This document shows positions 8,531-16,846 of a DNA stretch of 64,000 nucleotides, in pieces. The notes under the pieces were generated by a model. The model did not search any database. It was not told the origin of the DNA and was given only the letters and a program-made list of their open reading frames with translations. Where the stretch lies: assembly GCA_965249525.1 (NCBI GenBank), contig OZ252237.1, forward strand, positions 744,001 to 808,000, in the 5' to 3' direction. Source of the stretch: G965240465 sp965249525. GTDB lineage: Bacteria; SAR324; JACQKK01. Each line of letters opens with the position of its first letter. Positions within the stretch are counted from its first letter, which is position 1. The translations under genes and the position numbers were made by a program.

Positions 8531-11027
8531 ACCTTGCTTTGACCAGGCATTGATTATTGCTCTCTTAAAAAAATGGCATCCGCATTTCTTCTTACGGGCA
8601 AGGATATCTATTGCTGGGGTGTCAGTACTGGCCATGGCATCGCTGGTGCTGTTGTTGTCTAGTGCGAGAGCACAGGCACAAGCAAGCAGCATAGAAGGGC
8701 GACAGATTGTCAGTTTGCGGATAGAAGGAGCGCAAACTGTGGCAGAAGGGGAGATTTTGGGAAGATTATTCTCTCGGGTGGGGAACAGTCTGCAAACAGA
8801 ATTATTAACACAGGACATCAAGAATATTCATAGCCTGGGATTGTTTAGCGAGATACAAGTGCTGACAGTACAAGAGGGCAGTGGAGTCAGGCTGATATTT
8901 CGGGTGGTGGAGCGGCTGCGGATTGCCGAATTGGAAGTAACAGGAAGTCGACTACTCAGCAAAAAAGATAAAGAAAAAGCCATATTGCTGCGAGTGGGTG
9001 ATGTACTACTGCGTTCTCAGCTACAAGATTCTATAGAGGCATTGCAGCAGGAATATCGGAAAAAGGGATATTTTAAGACACGTATATCTTCGCGTCAGGA
9101 ACGCCTTGTCGGAGGACAGCTGCGGGTATCATTGTTGGTAGAGGAAGATCCACGGGTGTATCTCACCCGTATTCGCACCCAGGGAAACAAAGTGTTTAGC
9201 CAACTTCAAGTTCGCCGCTGGATGCGATCTGCGGAAGTGGATTGTTTTAGCTGGGCGAATCATTCTGGTTTATTTCAAGAAGAAATCATCAATCACGATC
9301 TGCAGTCCATTAGTCTGGAATATTTGCAGCGTGGTTATCTACGGGTATTGATAAGACGTCCTGAAATCAAGTTGGTGCGTCGGCGAGGGTACTACACAGT
9401 ACATGTGGATATTTCTATTGTTGAGGGCGAACAATACACCACCCGTTCGGTGGACGTGCAAGGCGATATTTTAGGCGATAAAAGCCGCTTGCTAGACTCT
9501 TTGGCTATACAATCTGGGGAAATTTTTAACCTTTTGGGAAACAACCAGGATGTGTTTCGCCTGAGAGATTTTTATCAGGAACAAGGCTATGCCTTTGCAC
9601 GCGTTATTCCGGATGTGAAGATTAATGATGTTGATCGTACAGTAGATGTGGTTTACCAGGTCATTCAGGGAGAGAGGGCGTATATCGGTCGGATTGAAGT
9701 TCAGGGCAATGTCACCACGCACGATGATGTAATTCGTCGAGAGTTTTCCATCACAGAAAATACTTTGTACAACGGAAAAAAACTGCGGGAATCTCAAGCA
9801 CAAATATCCCGCTTGGGATATTTTGAACCATCTTTGTCTGTGGATACCGAGGCTAGCGATGTAGACAATATTCTGGATGTGCGAACTCGGGTAGCAGAAG
9901 GTCGTACGGGGAGTTTTCAATTTCAGCTTTCTTACGGAAAGATTACCGGACTGCAAACGCTCATTTCGTTAGCAAAAGCTAATTTTCGTGGTAGAGGTCA
10001 AACCTTGCGTTTGGATTTGCGAGGGACTCAGCAAGGAGTGGAACGTGAGACCAGGTTGAGTTTTACAGAACCCTATCTGTTTGGCATCCCGCTTTCGGGC
10101 ACTACATCTATTTTTGTCAACCGCCAAGAGGACTTTTCTGAATTGGAACGTGGTTTGCTGGATGAAGAGGGTATATCACAAAGTTTTTCGCGAAGAATTA
10201 TTGGGCCGCTGAGAAGCAACTTCACTTTGGGAATAAAGAATAAAGAATTTGAACTGGAACCAGACGACAACCAACAATTAGTGTCTCTCACGCTGGGTTT
10301 GTCATGGAATACTGTCAACCATCCTATTTTTCCTTCTAGAGGAACTTCTTTGGGAGGATTTTTTACCAATGTGGTAGGTTCTACCAAGTTTCGTCGGTAC
10401 ACTTTAAATGGGCGGAGGTTTTTTGGTTTCGGTTCCGACGCCAAGGTGGTGTTAATGACCCGAGCACGCTTTGGTTGGCTGCAAAAAATAACACAAAACG
10501 ATATTCCTCCCGAAGAACGCTATCGGCTGGGAGGTGTTGCTACGCTGAGGGGCTATAGCCATTTGGAGATTGGTGGTGTGTATGGACGTCGTCAGCGAAA
10601 AATCAATGGATCAACCACCTTGCGCACCGATTTACAGGGAAACCCTCTGGCAGATGTGAGTGGAAACCCCATCAGCGGATTACAAGACAGACGCACCTTG
10701 GGTTTAACTCAGGAAGAATTAGATAAACTCATTGGAGGGGGCATTCACCGACGTCTTTTCAATATAGAATTATTGATGCCTTTGGCAGGACCAGTCTTTC
10801 GTAGTGTAATATTCTATGATGCAGGCCAGGTCAATTCTGAACCGCAGCAGTATAGCATCCTGAATACCCCTGAACCTGACTTCTTTGATTTACGACAGGC
10901 TTATGGTGCTGGAATGCGTATCATTACTCCACTCGGGGTATTGCGTTTTGAGTACGGCGTGAAAATATCTCCCCACAAGAATGAAAACCCAGATGAGTTT
11001 GACTTTACCATCAGTTCTTTGTTTTGA
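8523..11027 (+). CDS. bamA: Outer-membrane protein assembly factor BamA
   Basis: Central subunit of the BAM complex, which folds beta-barrel proteins into the outer membrane. From ATG 8523 the protein has 834 residues; an earlier in-frame ATG at 8484 lies deep inside lolD. A hydrophobic signal (SVLAMASLVLLLSS, cleavage near ARAQA) precedes five POTRA-like repeats spanning about residues 60-400 (for example IVSLRIEGAQTV, ELEVTGSRLL, IEVQGNVTTHDDV). A C-terminal barrel follows, with TLRGYSH in the conserved VRGF/RGY position, FYDAGQV, and a terminal aromatic residue (TISSLF). The start codon sits inside the lolD stop region, so translation is probably coupled. skp follows 80 bp downstream. Confidence 0.95.
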   Translation: MLKPCFDQALIIALLKKWHPHFFLRARISIAGVSVLAMASLVLLLSSARAQAQASSIEGRQIVSLRIEGAQTVAEGEILGRLFSRVGNSLQTELLTQDIKNIHSLGLFSEIQVLTVQEGSGVRLIFRVVERLRIAELEVTGSRLLSKKDKEKAILLRVGDVLLRSQLQDSIEALQQEYRKKGYFKTRISSRQERLVGGQLRVSLLVEEDPRVYLTRIRTQGNKVFSQLQVRRWMRSAEVDCFSWANHSGLFQEEIINHDLQSISLEYLQRGYLRVLIRRPEIKLVRRRGYYTVHVDISIVEGEQYTTRSVDVQGDILGDKSRLLDSLAIQSGEIFNLLGNNQDVFRLRDFYQEQGYAFARVIPDVKINDVDRTVDVVYQVIQGERAYIGRIEVQGNVTTHDDVIRREFSITENTLYNGKKLRESQAQISRLGYFEPSLSVDTEASDVDNILDVRTRVAEGRTGSFQFQLSYGKITGLQTLISLAKANFRGRGQTLRLDLRGTQQGVERETRLSFTEPYLFGIPLSGTTSIFVNRQEDFSELERGLLDEEGISQSFSRRIIGPLRSNFTLGIKNKEFELEPDDNQQLVSLTLGLSWNTVNHPIFPSRGTSLGGFFTNVVGSTKFRRYTLNGRRFFGFGSDAKVVLMTRARFGWLQKITQNDIPPEERYRLGGVATLRGYSHLEIGGVYGRRQRKINGSTTLRTDLQGNPLADVSGNPISGLQDRRTLGLTQEELDKLIGGGIHRRLFNIELLMPLAGPVFRSVIFYDAGQVNSEPQQYSILNTPEPDFFDLRQAYGAGMRIITPLGVLRFEYGVKISPHKNENPDEFDFTISSLF

Positions 11028-11107
11028 TAATAAGGGTTGCTTTCTGTTCCTTTTGTCGCAGGAACGCCCCGGTTTTATGCGAATTTTTTTGAACGGATTT
11101 TAGGCAT

Positions 11108-11752
11108 ATGCAAGTTCACTTTATAGCCAAGTGGTTTTTGCTGTTGAGAGAAGCAATACAGATACTTTTGCCAGCATTCCTGCAAAGAAAGGTCTGTTGG
11201 GCAAAGCGATGGCTTGCAAAAGCCCCCAGATTATGGCTTGCGTTTGTGATGGGCGGGGTTGTGCTATGCAGTTACATGCCAAGCGACCTATGGGCTGAGG
11301 AAGGAGAGGGACTAAAAATTGCTGTGGTGGACATGAGTCGTATCTTGAATGATTCCAAAACAGGTCGCTCTGAAAAAAGTAAATTGTTGAAAGAACGCAA
11401 TAAGCTTCAAAAGCAATTAAATTCCAAGGAGACTGAATTTAAGAGCAAAGTGGAGGCGTTACGTGCCAACTCGGTGCTGAATGAACAATCTCGCCAGCAA
11501 GAAGAAACAAAATTACGAAAGCGATTCCAACAGCTGCAGGGAGAGTTAAAGGTTTCTCAATCCAAGTTGGCACAACGGGAACGTGCTGCTACCCAACGCG
11601 TGGTAAAAAAAGTAGAAAAGATTGTCCAGCAATTGGCCAAAGAAGAGGAGTATGATTTGGTGCTGGAACGCACCAGTGCAGTTACAGTGTTATACGCCCG
11701 ACAACCCTTGCAAGATATTACCAAGACGGTGATTAAAAAGTTGGGTGGTTGA
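11108..11752 (+). CDS. skp: OmpH/Skp-family periplasmic chaperone
   Basis: A Skp/OmpH chaperone that holds unfolded outer-membrane proteins in the periplasm before BamA. After an unusually long N-terminal region the export signal core is LAFVMGGVVLCSYM, with cleavage likely near LWAEE. The mature protein starts with the family strand KIAVVDMSRILNDSKTGR and then forms a long charged coiled coil (about residues 85-185). It closes with YDLVLERTSAVTVLYA and DITKTVIKKL, the two C-terminal family strands. The 60-odd residues before the mature start are longer than usual, so a start inside this region is possible. The gene sits between bamA and fabZ as in many proteobacteria, but lpxD, which usually comes next, is absent. 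Confidence 0.88.
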   Translation: MQVHFIAKWFLLLREAIQILLPAFLQRKVCWAKRWLAKAPRLWLAFVMGGVVLCSYMPSDLWAEEGEGLKIAVVDMSRILNDSKTGRSEKSKLLKERNKLQKQLNSKETEFKSKVEALRANSVLNEQSRQQEETKLRKRFQQLQGELKVSQSKLAQRERAATQRVVKKVEKIVQQLAKEEEYDLVLERTSAVTVLYARQPLQDITKTVIKKLGG

Positions 11753-12198
11753 TGGCAAAAGATTCAAGTGCATTGAACATTGAAGAAATTATGCGATTGC
11801 TGCCGCATCGCTATCCTTTTTTAATGTTAGACAAAGTATTAGCGTTAGAACCTGGGAAAAGTTGCAAGGCTGTTAAGAATATATCCATCAATGAACCGAT
11901 TTTTCTGGGGCATTTTCCTGATTTGCCCACTTTTCCTGGTGTGTTGATTTTGGAAGTTATGGCACAAGCTTGTGGTGTGCTGATGGCTAAGTCGGTAAAA
12001 AGAGCAAAAGGGAGGATTTCCCTGTATGCGGGGGTGGACAAAGCACGCTTTAAAAGACGGGTTTCTCCTGGGGACCAATTGCTGGTAGAAGTTGCACTGC
12101 TTACTACTAAGCTGGATTTGTGGGTTTTTTCTGCTCGGGCTACGGTGGAAGGGCAATTGGCCTGTTCTGCGGAAGTTCGGCTGGTTGCTCCGACGTGA
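11752..12198 (+). CDS. fabZ: 3-hydroxyacyl-ACP dehydratase FabZ
   Basis: Dehydrates 3-hydroxyacyl-ACP in fatty-acid elongation. The hot-dog fold motifs are complete: LLPHRYPFLMLDKV at the N-terminus, then GHFPDLPTFPGVLILEVMAQA with the catalytic His and Glu, then FKRRVSPGDQL. The size (148 residues) is normal. The ATG at 11752 shares its A with the skp stop codon (TGATG); an in-frame TTG one codon earlier is less likely. fabZ normally lies between lpxD and lpxA in lipid A loci. Here it lies between skp and a Gfo/Idh oxidoreductase, and neither acyltransferase gene is present. Confidence 0.95.
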   Translation: MAKDSSALNIEEIMRLLPHRYPFLMLDKVLALEPGKSCKAVKNISINEPIFLGHFPDLPTFPGVLILEVMAQACGVLMAKSVKRAKGRISLYAGVDKARFKRRVSPGDQLLVEVALLTTKLDLWVFSARATVEGQLACSAEVRLVAPT

Positions 12199-12244
12199 GT
12201 CATGCATGGATTACCGTAGATAAACTTTCCCAGAAAGAAATGCC

Positions 12245-13174
12245 ATGAGCATGCTAGCAGGTGTAATTGGTGTAGGGCGGTTGGGAAGGTTTCATGCCTT
12301 GAAGTATGCTGCATTAGAGACATGTCAGCTGATTGGTGTGTGCGATTTGGATATGCAGCGCGCCCAAGCTGTAGCCGAAGAACTGGGTGTGCGTGTCTTT
12401 TCGCAGCCAGAAGAGTTGTTGGCGGAGGTTGATGTCGTTAGCATCGCAGCCGATAGTAAAGCCCATCATAACCTAGGCATGTGTGCCTTAAAGGCCGGGG
12501 TGCATGTGCTAATGGAAAAACCATTGGCTGAGTCGGTAGAGCAAGCCATGCAGCTGGCTGCTGCTGCTGATGAACAGCAGCGCATTCTGCAGGTGGGCTA
12601 TTTAGAACGCTTCAACGGAGCATTACAAGCTTGTAAAGAAAAGCTTGATTCTCCCCGCTTCGTGGATGCGGTTCGCATTGCTCCTTTCTCCAAGCGCGGG
12701 CAAGATGTGGATGTGGTACTGGATCTGATGAGCCATGATTTAGATCTGCTTTTAATGATGGAACCCTCACCCATCCAAGATGTACAAGCCGTTGGTATTT
12801 CTTTGGTGACTGACACAATAGACTTAGCCAACGCACGGCTAAGGTTTGCTTCAGGCTGTGTAGCAAATTTTACTGCCAGTCGCGTAGCCACTCGTGTAGA
12901 AAGAAAAATGCGCATCTTTCAACAGGATTGTTGCTTTTCGTTGGACTTTTCCCTTCCTGCCTGCATTACCTTGACCATGGAAAGCTTCAATGAAGAAAAA
13001 CAAACCGTTGCACGCCAATTAGAGATATCTCAAGGAGATGCTTTAGAAGCTGAAATCAAGGCTTTTCTTCATTCTGTATATACAGGAAGCCCACCGCCTG
13101 TGAGTGCCAAGGACGGTCTGCGCGTGATGGAAGCTGCAGCGCAAATCAAGGCTGGCATGGCTAAACATGTCTAG
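12245..13174 (+). CDS. Gfo/Idh/MocA-family sugar oxidoreductase (lipid A-locus type, GnnA-like candidate)
   Basis: An NAD(P)-dependent oxidoreductase of 309 residues. The Rossmann loop GVIGVGRLGRFHALKY is at the N-terminus, the signature MEKPLAES near residue 92, then GYLERFN near 118 and DVDVVLDLMSHDLDLLL near 157, which holds the catalytic HD pair. In deltaproteobacteria a paralogue of this type sits between lpxA/lpxI and lpxB. In Acidithiobacillus the related GnnA oxidises UDP-GlcNAc at C3, and GnnB then aminates it, for amide-linked lipid A. The position directly after fabZ supports a lipid A-related role. A partner aminotransferase candidate lies at 23470-24642. The family is seen directly; the GnnA function is inference. 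Confidence 0.82.
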   Translation: MSMLAGVIGVGRLGRFHALKYAALETCQLIGVCDLDMQRAQAVAEELGVRVFSQPEELLAEVDVVSIAADSKAHHNLGMCALKAGVHVLMEKPLAESVEQAMQLAAAADEQQRILQVGYLERFNGALQACKEKLDSPRFVDAVRIAPFSKRGQDVDVVLDLMSHDLDLLLMMEPSPIQDVQAVGISLVTDTIDLANARLRFASGCVANFTASRVATRVERKMRIFQQDCCFSLDFSLPACITLTMESFNEEKQTVARQLEISQGDALEAEIKAFLHSVYTGSPPPVSAKDGLRVMEAAAQIKAGMAKHV

Positions 13175-13300
13175 CAATGATGCCAATATGACTGTTGGCA
13201 GGCTGCCCTGGATGACTCTTGCGATGTTTTGCTTGTCTTCAGTCAGGCTTCCAATAATTTTCAATTTTTACAATGGGCAACAGCAGTTGCCGAATCTGCA

Positions 13301-14482
13301 ATGGGGCAATCAATAAAGACAAGGCGTGTTAGCAGGAAGAACATTCTTGCTTTACTAAAACAGTTTTTTTCTTCCCAATGGAATAATTTCCGCTTACTGC
13401 CACGCTGGGTGTTTTTAGATGCTTGGCGGGTATTTGGATTGTTTGTAGTGGGTTTAACCGCGTTTTTGCTGCTGCGCCAACTGCGTGAGTTAGTGGAATT
13501 AGCAGTGAATCAGGAACTAGCTTTTGGTCAAATTGCTTGGTTATTGGTGCTGTCGGTGCCGGGACTGTTGTTGCTGATTATGCCATTTTCGCTAATAGGG
13601 GCGGTATTCGTGGTAGTGGCGCGTCATTCACGCAACTCAGAGTTGACAGCGTTAATGGCTTCAGGAGTGAGTTTGCGGAATTATGCCCATGGATTTTTTC
13701 TATTTGGGTTTTCGGTTGCGTTGTTGGTGTCTTGCCTTAGCTTGTGGTTGGCTCCATTGGCATTTGGTCAATTCAATGCTTTACGTGTGCAGGTAGCGCG
13801 CGAGCGGATTTTTCAACAATTTCGTCCTGGTCAGTTAAATTTTTCTTTCCCGGGTACGGTGGTGTTAAGTGGAGAAGTACAAGATGGCAACCAACTGCAT
13901 AATGTGCACTTTATGCCACGTGTTCCGCAGGATGTTTTTACGGTAGTTTCGGCTCGTCGGGGTTTTTTTATAAACACCGAGGAGCAACACCAGCTGCTGT
14001 TGGTATTGGAGGATGGAGAAGCACTGGCTTTCAACAGTGTGCAGGGGAATTTTACACACACCCGTTTTGAACGATTGGAACGTTTACTAGGAGTTACTGA
14101 GCGTTCCAGTGATGAGCTGAAGTTGCTTGCCGGAGAAAGCAATCGTCGTTTGCAGCAGAGGCTGGCTTCTAATGCATTGGGTGGTTATATCCGTCCTGAT
14201 GTAGAGTTGGAATTGTTTCGTCGTTGGTTAGCGCCAATAACCTGTTTGGCTTTTGTGCTGGCTTCTGTGCCGATGTCTGTGTTGAATCCGCGTTCGGGAA
14301 AGTCTTCTGGTTATTTGCGAGCCGTGATGTTGATTGTTGTCTATTATTTGGCTTGGCTGGCATTTAAAGACTTGGTTAAGGCACGGGGGCTACATGTGAG
14401 TTTAATGCTGATACCTTCTTTATTGGTTGGCAGTTACGGCCTCATGCGCCTGCGTCAGTTGAGTATCCGTCCTTGGGTTTAG
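13301..14482 (+). CDS. lptF: LptF/LptG-family permease (probable LptF)
   Basis: Inner-membrane permease of the LptBFG transporter, which lifts lipopolysaccharide from the inner membrane. Transmembrane helices are visible at VFGLFVVGLTAFLLL, WLLVLSVPGLLLLIM, FSLIGAVFVVVA, a fourth near GFSVALLVSCLSLWL, and two at the C-terminus (WLAPITCLAFVLASVP; VMLIVVYYLAWLAF). Between them lies a periplasmic beta-jellyroll-like region with the family SELTALMASGVS motif just before it. The start is uncertain: ATG 13301 fits family length, while a TTG at 13229 would add 24 residues. LptB and LptG are not in the window. The last 41 bp overlap the convergent alpha/beta-hydrolase gene. Confidence 0.85.
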   Translation: MGQSIKTRRVSRKNILALLKQFFSSQWNNFRLLPRWVFLDAWRVFGLFVVGLTAFLLLRQLRELVELAVNQELAFGQIAWLLVLSVPGLLLLIMPFSLIGAVFVVVARHSRNSELTALMASGVSLRNYAHGFFLFGFSVALLVSCLSLWLAPLAFGQFNALRVQVARERIFQQFRPGQLNFSFPGTVVLSGEVQDGNQLHNVHFMPRVPQDVFTVVSARRGFFINTEEQHQLLLVLEDGEALAFNSVQGNFTHTRFERLERLLGVTERSSDELKLLAGESNRRLQQRLASNALGGYIRPDVELELFRRWLAPITCLAFVLASVPMSVLNPRSGKSSGYLRAVMLIVVYYLAWLAFKDLVKARGLHVSLMLIPSLLVGSYGLMRLRQLSIRPWV

Positions 14483-15305
14483 GCGGCCATGGAAGATGTG
14501 CCAACCATTGCCAGATGGTATGGAAGATTTGTTCTTTGTGCGCACTGAGACGGTGGTCGCCAGATTTTACCAATAGCAACTGAAGCGATGTTGCAGGACA
14601 CTGCGAGAGGAAGCGGATACTGTCTTCCCAAGGAACAGATTCATCGGCAAGTCCGTGGATAAGCAGGGCGGGACTTTTCCACTGTTCCAGCAGGCGCTTG
14701 AAGGGATATTGGCGGGCATTTTCTATGAGCTGCCAGCCCAGGCGGATATCTGCCCAAGAAGAGGGATGTTGCAGCAGACCTGTTTGTTGCCAGTCTTGCC
14801 ATTGCTTGGTGGAGAGTTCGCGTTGCAGCAAGTGAGGAAAATCTAAGGCAGGAGCCAACAAGACTAATGGCCCGCCAACAGCTGCACTTCCTTGAATTTG
14901 GTGCCATGCTGCCAGGCATGCCCCCATACTGGAACCAATCAACAGTGGTTTGGGTGCTTGAGATGTACACTGACGGCTGCACCAGCGCAGCGTCGTTTCC
15001 AGATCTATCAAGGCACGGCTGATGGTGAGTTCTGGCAAAGTTCCATCTGATTCTCCATGCCCACGCAAATCTAATTTAAGAAAGCTCCATCCGCGGCTGG
15101 CAAATGCTTCTTGAAAATAAAGGGCTTTGTCCCCTTGGCGGTCTGATGCCAATCCATGAATGAAAACAGCACAAGGGGCATCCGGAGAGATGGGCAGCCA
15201 ATCCACCACGATGGTTTCTGGAGGAGTAGCAGGAGAAGTTGATGGTACAACAAGCCGATGAGTCTCTGCAGTAAGGGTTTGGTGATGGTCTATGCGGGAT
15301 ATCAT
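14442..15305 (-). CDS. Alpha/beta-hydrolase
   Basis: A 287-residue serine hydrolase of the alpha/beta fold. The oxyanion segment VFIHGLASDRQGDK lies near residue 48, LDLRGHGESDG near 80, and the nucleophile elbow GSSMGACLAAWH near 124. A C-terminal acid-His pair is suggested by GLADESVPWEDS and SGDHRLSA. This layout matches small esterases and thioesterases of the YqiA/palmitoyl-thioesterase-like group; the substrate cannot be read. Its start codon overlaps the stop of the upstream UMF1-type transporter (TAATG), and its 3' end runs 41 bp into lptF on the opposite strand, which argues for tight packing rather than a misplaced gene end. Confidence 0.85.
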   Translation of the reverse strand: MISRIDHHQTLTAETHRLVVPSTSPATPPETIVVDWLPISPDAPCAVFIHGLASDRQGDKALYFQEAFASRGWSFLKLDLRGHGESDGTLPELTISRALIDLETTLRWCSRQCTSQAPKPLLIGSSMGACLAAWHQIQGSAAVGGPLVLLAPALDFPHLLQRELSTKQWQDWQQTGLLQHPSSWADIRLGWQLIENARQYPFKRLLEQWKSPALLIHGLADESVPWEDSIRFLSQCPATSLQLLLVKSGDHRLSAHKEQIFHTIWQWLAHLPWPPKPKDGYSTDAGA

Positions 15306-16669
15306 TAGCGCATACTACGGGCTTTGACAGGGTTCACAAAGGCCAGCAGTAGACCTCCTGCCAAGAAGAAAACATTCAGACTGAGGAGAGCCGGACGGGT
15401 ATCGCCGCTGATAAGCACCAGTCCACCGAACACCAATGGTCCCAGCATAGCAGAAAAGCGTGCACTGAAAGCGAAGAAAGAGAAATACTCGGCTTCTTTA
15501 CCCTTAGGGATAAAGCTTGCGAAAAGAGAGCGACTAATTGCCTGCAGCCCACCCAAAAAAAGACCAATCAAAACAGCCAGTCCATATAATGCTGTTAAGG
15601 TGCGAATCCATTGGGCTAGCAAGATAGTGATGCTAAATGCCACCAAAGAGAGAAAAATGGTGGTTTTCTCACTGCTGCGATTGGTTAACCAACCCAAAAA
15701 CAAGCTGCCGGGGATATTCATCAGTTGAATAATGAGAATCATGGGAATCAGATGTTGGATGCCCACTTTTTGGGTAAGAGAGGCATCGGTGTAAATATTT
15801 TGTAGGGCATAGGGGGTAGCGTTGGATATGAGGGTAGCGACGCCGTCATTGTATAGTAAAAAAGCCAGCAGGAAGCGCAGGGCGTGTGCGTTGCGCTGCA
15901 AATGGCGAAAGGATTCTTTCAAATGATTAAGTAAGCCTTTAACATTTGTACGGGATGGAGTTGTAGTTGGCAGCCACCCTAGTGAGGCGGTGCCAAAACC
16001 TCCCCACCACAGTCCCACCAGCAGAAAAGCAGCAGGTAGATGCTGGGGAATGAACCAAGCGAGAATTAACAGCAATACCAATGCTCCCCCTGCATATCCC
16101 ATGGCATAGCCCACACTAGAAAGCTGCGCACTTTTTTGGGGGTCAGCTGCTAGCTTGGGTAGATAGGCATTGTAAAATACATTGGAGCTTTCATATCCTA
16201 CATTGCCGATAAATATCAGCAGTGCCACGACAACCCAGGTGGAATTTCCCCACCAAGGCGAGAATACCTGAGATGCTGTGGCGACAGATCCTAGCAAGCA
16301 AAAAGTCAGCGCAAACTGCTTGTGACGGCCCTGGGCATCCGCTGCAGCCCCCAAAAACAGAGCACTGAATGCGGCTACTCCTGCTGATACTCCTACCAAC
16401 ATGGACCAGAATGCTTCTGCTGTCCATTTTATTCCAAATAGCTGCAATGCCAGCGCCGGCCCCACCCGCAGCCCGCCGGCTTCTTCTGCTGCTCTTTCAA
16501 ATAATGCGATAAACCAAGCTGAACCCAGCACGGTCATCACACACAATACAAAAGCACTGTTCGCCCAGTCGTAAAAAATCCAGCGCCAACCGTTTTTTCC
16601 TATGCCTCGTAGCACGCTTGCTGAACGCAAGCTTTGCTTTTTCCATGTAAAACGAAGAAAATTAAACAT
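15305..16669 (-). CDS. MFS transporter, UMF1/Atg22-like
   Basis: A 454-residue polytopic transporter. The segment IFYDWANSAFVLCVMTV near the N-terminus is the hallmark of the UMF1 branch of the major facilitator superfamily, the bacterial relatives of the vacuolar amino-acid effluxer Atg22. About twelve hydrophobic helices can be followed. The inter-helix motif GAAADAQGRHKQ corresponds to the MFS loop between helices 2 and 3. Transport substrate and direction are unknown for most bacterial members. It ends by overlapping the alpha/beta-hydrolase start by one base, so the two form an operon. It is divergent from the PEP carboxylase-like gene across 177 bp. Confidence 0.88.
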   Translation of the reverse strand: MFNFLRFTWKKQSLRSASVLRGIGKNGWRWIFYDWANSAFVLCVMTVLGSAWFIALFERAAEEAGGLRVGPALALQLFGIKWTAEAFWSMLVGVSAGVAAFSALFLGAAADAQGRHKQFALTFCLLGSVATASQVFSPWWGNSTWVVVALLIFIGNVGYESSNVFYNAYLPKLAADPQKSAQLSSVGYAMGYAGGALVLLLILAWFIPQHLPAAFLLVGLWWGGFGTASLGWLPTTTPSRTNVKGLLNHLKESFRHLQRNAHALRFLLAFLLYNDGVATLISNATPYALQNIYTDASLTQKVGIQHLIPMILIIQLMNIPGSLFLGWLTNRSSEKTTIFLSLVAFSITILLAQWIRTLTALYGLAVLIGLFLGGLQAISRSLFASFIPKGKEAEYFSFFAFSARFSAMLGPLVFGGLVLISGDTRPALLSLNVFFLAGGLLLAFVNPVKARSMR

Positions 16670-16846
16670 TGGTTTTTTTAAAGCATATTATATAGCGACT
16701 TGTATGTAAGCTATCCATTTGTTTATGGTAACCAATATTTTCAAAGTGTGCCTGAGCAGCTATTTGATAAATTATTGCAACTGGTTTTGCAGTTCAGCAA
16801 TCGCAATTTCTCATAACAAGAAAAATTTTAAGATGGGACTGTCAGC

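Noticed and set aside
9492..9956. 154-codon antisense frame inside bamA
   Set aside because: It lies wholly within a well-supported gene on the other strand and its translation has no family character.
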